From the NCBI GenBank assembly GCA_004519485.1, contig CP038133.1, positions 620,001 to 684,000 on the forward strand: DNA of 64,000 bases, read 5' to 3'. Source of the DNA: Nannochloropsis oceanica (lineage: Eukaryota; Sar; Eustigmatophyceae; Eustigmatales; Monodopsidaceae). Positions 55,055 to 64,000 of the stretch are shown here, piece by piece. Position 1 is the stretch's first letter, and each line of letters opens with the position of its first letter. The notes beneath the pieces are model-generated. The model saw only the letters and a list, made by a program, of their open reading frames with translations. It was not told where the DNA came from and made no database searches. The position numbers and the translations under genes were made by a program.

Positions 55055-56473
55055 ATGAGGAGAGTTGTCGTTTGGTACGTACACGGCAGGAGAGGAGGTC
55101 CCAGCCCGTCAAGCTTCCCACATCCCATACTTAACCCTTTCTCACTCCGTTCTATACCCTACAGCACGCGTCATCTGCAAGCAGCAGCTTCAGCGGCTTC
55201 TCATCGACAGGCGCCCGTGGCCAGTGCGGCGCGTCAGCGGCCACGGGTGCGACCCCTCAGCACAAGTCCTCCCGTCACAGCAGCTCCTCCCAGCGCTCCT
55301 TCTCCTGGAACTGTGCCTGGCGTCCCAGGCGCCGCCGCGGGCTCTTCTACACAGCCGTACAAACCCGGCTTCTTTAGCCGCAACGTTGGCAAGATTGTGC
55401 TCGTTACCTTGGGCTCATTGATCGCCTACTTATACCGCTCGTCTGAGGTGCGTGTTTTGGTTGTGGATGTGTCCACCTCCAGCTCTCTCTCCCTACCTCT
55501 TTGCCAGCTAAATGCTTGTTGTAAATGTCGTCAATATCATCCACTTTCTCTTTTAAGTTCCGAAGTTATGTGTGAGGGAGCAGCCGTAGGGCCATCGTCT
55601 GTTTCTTTGCTCACCTTGACAAGCAAACGGAAAGCAACGAAATAATCGCACCCCTCCTTCCATTCTTCCCTCCCTCGCACCTTTCCCCAGAACAAGACGC
55701 GTTCGAAAGCTTTAAAAATCTTCCTAGAAGACCAACGTGCCATCGAACCCTGGGAGATCGACGAGCTGCGTATGGCCAACTGGGGGACTTGGGACCAGGC
55801 TCTCTTCCATGAGGTAGCCGCTGCTGTTGTAGCTGCTTTCCCGGAGCGAAAGGCATCGTCGTACCAAGCGTTGATTGAGGTGGTGGCGAAGGTATTGGGG
55901 GGTCACGGGAAGAGGTTGCAAATGGGCCATTACTTGGACCGCGTGGTGTTGTGCACGCAGCCGGAGGAAGGGAGGGAGGGGAGAGAGGTGGATGTGCTGG
56001 TGTTCCTGTGTGCGCTATCCTTGTCGTTGAATCTTGACGTGGACGAACGAGTGGCCGCTTTATTCGACACCATGCTGGTTCTAAGAGGAGGCTTGGGAGG
56101 GGAGGGAGGAGGGGGCTACATGGATCGGAGGGCGCTTGAGAAGCTGTTGGGAGGGCTAGTGGCCACGGCGCAGGTACCGGCGGAGGTGTTGGTGCAACCG
56201 GACAAGACAATGGAGTATCCCTTCCAGTCATACAAAGTGGCCAGTATCGAGGAGATTGTCGACAAGGCCATAGTCGAGGGGAAGGAAAGGTATGAGAAGC
56301 GAGTGAAGGATGCGAAGAAAGCGGGGCGGGAGCCACCAGTGCCACCGCCGCTGGCAGGAGAGGAGGGGGGAAGGCCGGGTGATGGGGGGAGGTTGAGCTT
56401 GGAGGGGTTGGTTCAGATGTTGGAAACGAAGGCGATATGTGCTTGGGGTGAGTGCTACCAAGGGAGGGAATAG
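55055..56473 (+). CDS. Single-pass membrane orphan with mitochondrial-type presequence
   Basis: Three exons: 55055-55074, 55165-55447, 55691-56473 (361 aa). The N-terminus is Arg/Ala/Ser-rich without acids (MRRVVVC, TRHLQAAASAASHRQAPVAS, RQRPRVRPLSTSPP), like a mitochondrial presequence. Pro/Ala linker, then one membrane helix (VGKIVLVTLGSLIAYLY, residues ~80-98) and a ~250-residue soluble domain: IEPWEIDELRMANWGTWDQA, FPERKASSYQALIEVVAKVL, EVDVLVFLCALSLSLNLDVD, YMDRRALEKLLGGLV. The alternating helix-acidic loop pattern recalls EF-hand pairs but no canonical 12-residue loop is visible. I do not recognise the family. Possibly an inner-membrane regulatory protein. Exon phases agree, and a purine tract follows the stop. 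Confidence 0.7.
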
Positions 56474-56589
56474 GGAAAGAAAGAGGGAGGGGGGGGGGAG
56501 GAAGGGAACGAAGCACTGGCACCTGAGCAGGAAACAAAATATGACAAATCAAGATAAAACTACTTTTTCTCGAAATCATTTTTTTGCTT

Positions 56590-58030
56590 TCATTTGCCTG
56601 GCCCTCGTTGCAATCGCTTAAAGATTTCCTCACTCTTCTTAACAGTGTAAGAAATACAGGCTTTTTCGTAATATTCTTGTCCTGGTGGGGCGTTCTCAAT
56701 CTTGTCGATTATATCAGAGAGGAGATGCGCCCGTTCAACCTCAATGCCGTGAGCGAGGCTGAGGCGGGAGAAGTGTACTGTGCATGGCAGTGGGAAGTTT
56801 AGAGTGGAAACTCGAAATCGAATCGGATCAAAAAGTAGAATGTAAGCATATAATACATAATCGGCTCAACCCTTTTCCCTTGCTCTTCTACCTCTGCTCT
56901 CGCCCTCCCTCCCCCCCCTCCCTCCCCCCTCATTTCCCCTCCTTACCGTGGAAGTGGAAAAACTGTGGCACATAATGCACGAACACTCGTATCTCCTCCG
57001 GCCCAACCCCATACACCTTCTCAATGGCCTTCAAACCCTTCTCCAACACGTTTTTCAACAGCGGCACATGCTTACGTCTCAGATCTCGCAAGGAACCAAT
57101 GTCTCTGTCGTGGACTATAGCGAGGCACGCCAGACCGGCAGTGCAAGAGTGGTGCCTCCATTCCTCTTTGGGAGTGTCAGAGGGGTTAGGGTGTGATTTC
57201 CATTTAGGGTCAGGTACTAGAAGAAATCCACCTGAAGGGGAGGAGGAAGGGGGGGAAGAAGGGGGGAGGGGAGGCTCTTCAAAGACGATGCGGTCCACTT
57301 CCTTTTTGTGGTCGAGGATGTTGTAGACCCATTGGATAGAACGGCCATCTTTTCTTATCTCTTCTGCCAGCGGACCAAGGACTTGTTGGTACAATTCAGG
57401 CGTTTCTCGAACAAGTATGCGCTCTTCGACGCGGGCGCGGATGATTTGACGAGGGCTGGCTGGAGCGATGACTTCAATGTGATAGGCAAGGGGGACGCGG
57501 AGGAGGGTGAGTTTGAGAGGAGATATGCTGCCGTGATAATAGCCGTATTCCGCCCCGCTTTCGAGGTCGACTCGAAGGCCTATATACCTCAACAGACAAC
57601 GTAAACTTCTTGGTGTTTTGGTTGCTGCTGCTGCTGTTGTTGCTGCTGTAGTGTCAATCTTGTCGGTGGCGGGAAGCTGCTGCGGACGCAATTTTATGAG
57701 CGCTTTTTCCTCGGGCCCTTGCCAGGTGAAATGGCCTAAGAAAACCGTGAACCCATCGGGAGAGGGTGTCACTTCGTTGCTGCTCAGCACTTCTTCCACC
57801 ACAAAGTCTTTGAGGTGCTTGAGGTTGGTGGCTGCCCACTTGCCTCCTCTGACAATATGTGCGTAGGAAAAAGGGAGAGGGGAGGATGAGACAGGTGGGA
57901 TGGATGAGACGGAATGACGAATGGGCGCAGGATGAACGTACATGCGTCTCCTCTTCCAGGACATTGCCTTGACACTCAGTAAGACACTGGCCAGGATCAA
58001 GAGGCCCAGGTGCGAGGCGGCGGGCGGCAT
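56590..58030 (-). CDS. DCPS: Scavenger mRNA-decapping enzyme DcpS (HIT superfamily)
   Basis: Two exons: 56947-58030 and 56590-56777 (423 aa), with the intron splitting the HIT motif as HFHG/VHF: joined it reads FHFHVHFSRL. N-terminal domain: LKHLKDFVVEEVLSSNE, FTVFLGHF. C-terminal HIT domain: GRSIQWVYNILDHKKEVDRI, FLLVPDPKW, CLAIVHDRDIGSLRDLRRKH, IRVFVHYVPQFFHFHVHF. DcpS hydrolyses m7GpppN left after 3'-5' mRNA decay. The last exon supplies IEVERAHLLSDIIDKIENAP and TVKKSEEIFKRL. Oddity: the first 22 residues are hydrophobic (SHLGLLILASVLLSVKAMSW), like a signal peptide or anchor, unexpected for a cytosolic/nuclear enzyme. A GT-AG intron (about 93 bp, between ATG-TAC near 57945 and 57855) may remove the next stretch without breaking frame. 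Confidence 0.9.
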
Positions 58031-58362
58031 GGTGGTGAGTTCGGTGGCGTAGTCTCAAGCGGAAATGGCGAGTGTATTCAAGCGAGGCCCTTCAAATCCA
58101 CGGCAGCTTAGGGATGACGTTTCTAGGTCTGTCATGACAGTGATTTATGGAGAATGTATGCGAATGATTATAAGGTGCTTGTGTCAAATATGGCCTCAAC
58201 TGGTCTGCTCTTCGACCTCCCGCACCCGTCATAGATCACATGGTCCCGTCGATCGATTTTACCTTTCTCTGCCAAAAACACATGGACTCACGATTACCCC
58301 CCCCCCCCCCCCCTATATATACGACAGAATTTCACCACATTTCACAGGTCTCTATCACTGCT
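58031..58362. promoter_or_regulatory. Divergent promoter region, DcpS / JMJD6
   Basis: 332 bp, with a C17 run at 58297-58313 followed by TATATATA just before the JMJD6 start. The TATATATA could act as a TATA-like element. Confidence 0.5.
58297..58313. repeat. C17 homopolymer upstream of JMJD6
   Basis: Seventeen C followed by TATATATA, about 50 bp before the JMJD6 ATG. G17 on the other strand. Confidence 0.85.
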
Positions 58363-59875
58363 ATGGGTTGGCGACGCCGACTCGAGGAAGCCAAGCAAAA
58401 ACACAGGCCCCGGCTCAAGGACTGGGGCCGAGATGCGTTTGCAACTGATCGCAAGCTGGACTTTGTGGCCCTGAATTACCTGCCTTCCCCTCACAGCCAG
58501 CACGATAAGCCTCAACAGCATAAAACAGGGATGGTGGACCGAATGCACTGTCGCGACCTGAGCCCGGAGGCGTTTATTGATCAGTACGAGAAGCTGAGCA
58601 AGCCAGTGATCATCCAGGGTGTGCCCGAGGCAGAGGGGTGGAAGGCCACGGATCGTTGGGCCTCGGACGGCGCGCTGCGTCGACGCTTTCGCAAGTACTC
58701 GTTCAAGTGTGGAGAGGATGATGACGGACGGTCGATTCGAGTGCGACTGAAGCATTTTTTAAAGTACGTGGGCAAGCAGAAGGATGACTCCCCGCTTTAC
58801 ATCTTCGATTCCACCTTTGACGACGACAAGGAAGCGAAGGCCTTACTGGACGACTACGCTGTGCCCTCCTACTTTCCCGATGACTTCTTTTCACTTGTGG
58901 GCGAGAAACGCCGGCCACCGTACAGGTGGTTTTTGGTTGGGCCTCGACGGAGTGGTACGAGTTTGCATATCGACCCACTGGGAACGTCAGCCTGGAACAC
59001 GGTGCTGACAGGCAAAAAACGCTGGATCTTGTTTCCTCCCTCCACGCCTCGGGACTTGGCCAAAGGCAAGGCGTTGTATCGAAAGGGGGAGGATGATGAG
59101 CCCATTAATTATTTTGCGGATATTTTGCCGCGGTTGCGGGCGTTGCCGGCGAGTGAGGAGTTGGTTTTTTATGAGTTCATTCAGGAGGAGGGGGAGACGG
59201 TTTTCGTGCCCGGCGGATGGTGGCATGGTAAGTACCTTTGAATAACGATGTTTGTTTTCATTTAGCTTTTGGTGAAACGTACATCGACATCTCTGCTCGA
59301 TACATGCACTTATTTTTTTTTACACTTATTCTTATCCTCCCTTCCTCCCTCCGTCCCTCCCTCCGTCCCTCCCTCACAAAGCGGTGCTCAACCTAGAAGA
59401 TTCCGTGGCCGTCACACAAAATTTTGCGAGTCGCGTGAATTTCTCTGCAGTATGGCGAAAGACAAGAACGGGGAGGAAGAAGATGGCTTGTCGGTGGTTG
59501 AAGAGATTGGAAGAGGTCTTCCCTGAGCTGGCGGCAACAGCAAAGAAGTTGAATGAGGTGGATGGGTTTCGGATGCAATCGAAGAAGGAGAGGGAGGAGG
59601 CGAAGAGGAAGAAGGAGTGGGAAAAGAAACGGCGGAGGAAGGAGAAGGAGGAAGAGAAGGAGAAGGCGAAGGAGAAGAAGAGGGACCGTCGTGCAGGGTC
59701 GGATTCATCGTCGTCCTCGTCTTCGTCTTCCTCCACTTCCTCCTCCTTTTCCTCCTCCTGCTCATTCGCATCAGCGACGACCGTGGCAGCCGTGAGAGAA
59801 ATGGCGGAAAAACGCAAGGGCGGGTATGAAGAGAGGGATGTGGATGTGTCAAAGCGTGCGCGTGAGACGAACTGA
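58363..59875 (+). CDS. JMJD6: JMJD6-like JmjC oxygenase
   Basis: Two exons: 58363-59227 and 59382-59875 (452 aa). The start MGWRRRLEEAKQKHRPRLKD matches the JMJD6 N-terminus. JmjC core: FIDQYEKLSKPVIIQGVPEA, DDSPLYIFDSTFDD, YRWFLVGPRRSGTSLHIDPL, iron ligands H202 and D204 (HID) and H288 (GGWWH), followed across the intron by AVLNLEDSVAVTQNF. JMJD6 is a nuclear Fe(II)/2-oxoglutarate lysyl-5-hydroxylase (and proposed arginine demethylase) of SR splicing factors and histones. The C-terminus is a Lys/Arg/Glu coiled segment and a poly-Ser run, in line with the human poly-Ser tail. The GT-AG intron falls exactly between the last iron ligand and ALNL, in phase. Confidence 0.94.
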
Positions 59876-60510
59876 AGAGAATTAGATGTTTTTCACCAAA
59901 TTGAGAGAGCGATTGCTACTGGTGCTGTTGGTGCTGCTGGTACTGCCGACGCTGCTGTTTCCGGTAGCAATGCGGCTGTTTCTGCAGGAAATGATAAGAG
60001 GTTGCTGTCACAGCACGAAATGATTAGAAATCTGGGGACGAAAGAGAGATGTCCAGTGGTGGAAATGTCCGGACGATAAGAGAGACCCCGACACATGGAG
60101 ATCGTCTGAATTTCGGGAAGGAAAAGGGAGTGAGAGGTGGAGAGATAGAGGGTGGGAAGAATAGCGCTACAAGATTTTGAAAACAAATTAGAGATTGATA
60201 CACGCACATGTGTATCAGTCTAAAATGATGATAGATACACTCATACAAGTATTGATCTAAAAATAATATAAATACGGGTGGGTACACAAACGACGACAAA
60301 AATAAAAAATTAATATTAGCATCAGGAGCAAAACCAATATCACCACCACCATCAACAATCACAATTACAATATTTGACCTCAGGCGCGCCGTTTTATGCT
60401 TATGCTTTCATTTTTTCTATAGTCTGTCACCCGACTCATGTACAACTACACTACATTCCTGACACGTCTTGTCCCTCCCCTCCCTCTTCCCCCCCCTCCT
60501 TCCCTCCCCC
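59876..60510. other. Tail-to-tail gap, JMJD6 / MON2
   Basis: 635 bp. Plus-strand pyrimidine tract 60474-60512 (CCCTCCCCTCC type) is a purine tract on the MON2 coding strand right after its stop. No gene is seen. Confidence 0.5.
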
Positions 60511-63500
60511 CTAAAAGAATCCGGCCACCGACGAGACACTCAACCGACTAGCTTCCTCCCTCAAATTCACCACCTCCCCATCCGCCTCTCGCAACAGCAC
60601 TTGCTGCGCCCTAATTTCCCTTCTCATTTCCCAAAAAGTGCCCGTGATATCCGCTTTCATCAATAGCTCTAATGCGGCAGCACGCACAACGGAAGAAGAG
60701 GTCCTACCCATGCAAGACAAAATGGGGTTGGCGAGGAGGAAGACATGCCCACACCCTCTCAAGCCTGCTGTGGCATCATCCTCGTCTTTTTTAATGGGCT
60801 GGAAAAGGAGAGAGAGGACTTCCTCCTCGTCCTCGTCCTCAACCTCCTCGTCCTCCTCGTCCTCGTCCTCAACCTCCTCGTCCTCCTCGTCCTCTTCGTC
60901 CTCCTCCTTTGCCACCGGTTCTTTTACTTCCGCTCTTCCTCCAGCCCCCATCATCGAAGACGACAATCGCCGCATCAATGACTTACTTTGCTCCTCCCTT
61001 CCACCCTGCTGCTGAACCGCAGTAGCGGAAACAGGAGCGGAAGCAGAAGCAGAAGCCGAAATTGAAGCAGCCCGTTTTGGCCTTTTCTCCGTTCCCTGTC
61101 GTCGCTTTGGCTCGAGCCATCCCGGTACCGTCACTCCTGATGAGGTCAAGGGAGAGAGGGAGGAAGGCAGGGACCAGGGAGGCACATGAAGGGATTGAAG
61201 GAAGTGAAAGAGGAGGAGGAGGTGTGGTTCTGCCAGCAGGTGCCCGTAGGTGGAAGGGTGGCTGCTCTTACTTTCACACATGTAGCGATCCATGACGAAA
61301 CGAGAGAGGGCCAGCACGCCATTTACTAAACGTCGAACCGCTTGGATTGCTGCCTTAAGGACCTCATTCCGGGAGGAAGAAGCAGAGTAGGAGGGGGAGG
61401 AAGAAGGGAGGGAGGGAGGAAGAGGGTTAGAGGGAGGGAGGGCTGCCTGGGTGTCGGCAATGAGAGCGATCAGGGCATCGAGCAACCGACGGAGATGCCC
61501 GAAGGCAATTTTGACAAAGATTAAGCTCGGGGTCTGCTCTGCTGCTACTGCTGCTGCTGCTGCTGTCCGGTCAGCGTGCTTCTCCGAAGAAGCTGGAGGA
61601 GACCCGATTGCTCCGGCCATGGCGGCCTGAGCGAACAAGACGTCAATCAACAAATCTATCGCTGGCAGGACAAATTCCTCCTTCAACAATTCTCCTACCC
61701 ATCCTACCCTTCCTCCTCGTCCTTCCCCTCCTTCTCCTTGCCCTCGACCTTCTCCTCCTCGTCCTTCTCCTCCTCGTCCTAGCCCCCCCTCCAACGATAG
61801 CAACACCTCATCGGCAAGCATCCTCAACAAATCCACACCCACGCTCGTATACCCCTCCTCCTGCAAAACTCCCCACGCAATTCCTTCCTTCCCCCCTCCC
61901 TCCCCCCCTTCTTCGCGCACATTCCATGGGATTAGATATCCCTCCACCACCCAAAATGCGTGGCGCCAGGCCTGCCTTAGGATAGCCCTGCTGCTACTGC
62001 TTCTGCTGCCGGTGCTGTTGTTGCTGCTGCGATTGTTCTTGTTGTTGTCCTTATTACTGGTGGTGGTCGTCGTGGGCGACGTAAAAGCGGCCATACCCTG
62101 TCGTAGCACGGGCCTCAGTAAGGCACCGCTGCTCTTTACCCCCGCTAAGGGTACCGGGAAATACGTCACTAATCCTCCTTCTCGCCTTGCGAACCTCTCC
62201 AACTTCGCCACCCAACACTTCCTCCCTCCCTTCTTCCTTCTCGTCTTCGAGCATTGAATACATGCGTCCCCCATATTGGTGACTAAAAATTCGAACGCCA
62301 CAGAACGAGCAGAGGCAGGCACGTGCACCTGGTCGTAGAGCTCAATCAAGCAATCAGCTGCTTCCTTTGCAAATTGACTCGTCGTGGGCACCCGAACGTA
62401 AGCCGCCGAAGAGGAGGAGGAGTAGAAGGAGGTAGTGGTGATGGAGGGCCCCTCCTTCCCTCTTTCCTTTCCGCCCTCCTGTTGCGGGAGAGCATACTGG
62501 GTGAGCACGGCAAAGACCGCCTCCCACACCACCGGCTCTTCGTGTCGGACACCTTTTAAGAACTGCAGGGCCTCCCTCTGATTCCCTAACACCGGGGGCT
62601 TCCACATGTATCTGTCTACCCCCGCCCCTCCTCCCCCCGCCCCCTCTTTCCGTGCCTCCACCAGTCCCTCCACCACTCCAATCAACTCCAAAGTCCGCTC
62701 AGCACTCTCAAACTCGCAGGCCCTCCTTCCCTCCTTTCCTCCCTCCCTCTCCCCTTCCAGGTACGTCGTCTGCAAATGTCCGAGGACAGCAGCAGCTATT
62801 TCTCCATCTGGATCATCCCGATACATCCTCACTGCTTTACCCAGAGTTCTCCACGCTTCCTCCCACATCACCGCCTTCGCCGCTTCAAATCCAGCAGCAG
62901 CAGCTCCATTGCGCTCTGGAGAGGAAGGATCGCCACCACTACTGTTGCTGTTGCTGCTCCTCCCAGCAGCAGTGTGCTGCAGCGCCCCATCCACTACCTT
63001 CATTCCCACTGCTGCTCTCACCGGACCTTGCAAGACCACACCTGTCTTGCTCGCCAGCTGCAGCAACAAAAACAACAAGGCTGCTCCCGCCAGTGCCACT
63101 TCCGCGTTCGGCGGCCTCGCCCCGAGGATGACAGCAGCGTATGCGGTCTGTAAGGAGCAGGTCCACAGGGAGGGGTACCAGGGCTCGGACCAGAGGGAGC
63201 GGAAGAATGTGCGATGGATGCGGCCGAGGCCTTGGAGGACCAGGACTCGGGTTTCCGACCATTGCTTTTGGGCGGAGTCGCGGCTGTGGTGTAGAATGAC
63301 CTTGGGCGCGCATTTCTTGCTTCCTCCTGGCTCTGCCGTCTGCTGCTGCGGGTGTCGCAGGGTCCTTCTATTTTCTCCCATCTCTTTCTCGTCCTCCTCT
63401 CCTGCAGATGAGGTCTTGTCCTCAATGGCCCGGACAAGGCTCGTCACCACCTCCACCCTCTCCCCCCAACTTTCCGCGGGAAACGCCGATCCATGCCCCA

Positions 63501-63963
63501 CAAAACACGAGAACAATGTGTTTACCGCACAATTCCTCACTTCTGGCCTGGAGTCTACAGCCAACCTACCCCCTAATTCCCTCAAAATGGCATCCCAAAT
63601 CACCGTCGCCTCCTCCGCCTCTCTCCCTCCCTCCCCTTTCCCTTTTTGTGGGCCACACCGACGGGAGACGAAGTCAGCAACAGTCCAAATCATCCCTACA
63701 GCAGTCAGAGAAACATTCACGTCCAATGCCTGAGACGCAAATGCCCCTATACAAGTTATACAACGAGGTAGATACCGAAGCGGGACGCTCTCCAGGTTGT
63801 CGTCGACAGTGAGTTTCAAACTCCGAAAGGCAAGGGGAAGGCAGGCTTCCCCCCATGCGCCTTCTCCTCTTTCCCTCTTCTCTTCTGGAGCAGCGGCACT
63901 TGTAGCAATGAGGGAAGGCAAAGAAGAAATCGAACGTAAGCCAGGGGCATCCAGATTCTGGCT

Positions 63964-64000
<37 letters not shown>
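60511..64000 (-). CDS. MON2: MON2 homologue, C-terminal part, runs off right edge
   Basis: The frame is open from the stop at 60511 to base 64000 with no ATG start inside (the apparent first Met is a TTG), so at least 1163 codons of a larger protein. Hallmarks of the MON2/DOPEY-interacting ARF-GEF-like family: LAFRSLKLTVDDNLES, GAFASQALDVNVSLTAVGMI, VDSRPEVRNCAVNTLFSCFV, ILHHSRDSAQKQWSETRVLV. MON2 is a Sec7-related HEAT scaffold without GEF domain, acting at the trans-Golgi network in endosome-Golgi transport. Several Ser/Gly/Glu runs and a polyGln stretch at the edge interrupt it. An intron in the low-complexity parts cannot be excluded, but the frame stays intact. The N-terminal DCB-HUS portion lies outside the window. 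Confidence 0.9.
63965..64000. repeat. (TTG)n repeat, polyGln in MON2
   Basis: Twelve TTG units to the window edge; CAA on the coding strand, giving glutamines. The true length is unknown. Confidence 0.9.

Noticed and set aside
62606-63733. 375-codon plus ORF within MON2
   Set aside because: Antisense shadow; the minus frame carries clear MON2 motifs.
1-64000. tRNA, rRNA, snRNA, transposon, LTR or virus-like elements
   Set aside because: No T-loop with matching acceptor stem, no snRNA core motif, no reverse transcriptase, integrase, transposase or capsid-like motif was seen in any frame.

Overview
This is a compact nuclear segment of a photosynthetic stramenopile. The best guess is a eustigmatophyte of the Nannochloropsis/Microchloropsis type. 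The supporting signs are: two plastid-type enzymes (SQD1 and glutathione synthetase) that begin with a signal peptide ending in an A-F-x-P junction, the bipartite address of secondary red plastids; a HAD phosphatase fused to imidazoleglycerol-phosphate dehydratase, an arrangement I recall from stramenopiles; short GT-AG introns with CCCTCCCT tracts; Gly-Arg-Glu-rich insertions in proteins; and (GGGA)n tracts just after many stop codons. The species call is inference, not a match.

I resolve 26 loci. From left to right: an unknown protein running off the left edge (-); a decayed outer-dynein-arm docking gene, ODAD3/CCDC151-like (+); a two-CHORD protein (+); a longin SNARE (-); a SAC3/GANP protein (-); mitochondrial ATP synthase delta (+); an M28B glutamate carboxypeptidase (-); importin-beta (+); a coiled-coil zinc-cluster protein (-); a divergent cellulose-synthase-like GT2 membrane protein (+); an EAF6 protein with an acidic/basic tail (-); a CaMKK/LKB1-type kinase (+); the HAD-IGPD fusion (-); a UBE2J/UBC6-type E2 with a signal peptide (+); a TAZ zinc-finger protein (-); a Ser-rich orphan (-); a formylglycine-generating enzyme (+); a coiled-coil orphan (+); KRI1 (-); plastid glutathione synthetase (+); SQD1 (+); SSF1/Peter Pan (-); a mitochondrial-type membrane orphan (+); DcpS (-); JMJD6 (+); and the C-terminal part of MON2 running off the right edge (-).

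Layout: strands alternate almost perfectly, giving ten head-to-head pairs that share 216-696 bp and tail-to-tail pairs that share pyrimidine/purine-rich 3' regions. There is no operon logic. Functions are mostly housekeeping: ribosome assembly (KRI1, SSF1), mRNA export and decay (SAC3, DcpS), chromatin (EAF6, JMJD6, TAZ), trafficking (SNARE, MON2, importin) and plastid metabolism (SQD1, GSS). I saw no transposon, virus-like element, rRNA, tRNA or CRISPR array.

Most worth a second look: the flagellar-gene relic in what is probably a flagella-less lineage, the E2 enzyme with an apparent signal peptide, the GT2 protein lacking most catalytic motifs, the SNARE without its zero-layer arginine, the HAD-IGPD fusion, an inverted repeat of about 150 bp upstream of SQD1, and the strand-asymmetric GGGA tracts in 3' UTRs. 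Exon boundaries were assigned by eye from GT-AG sites and frame continuity.
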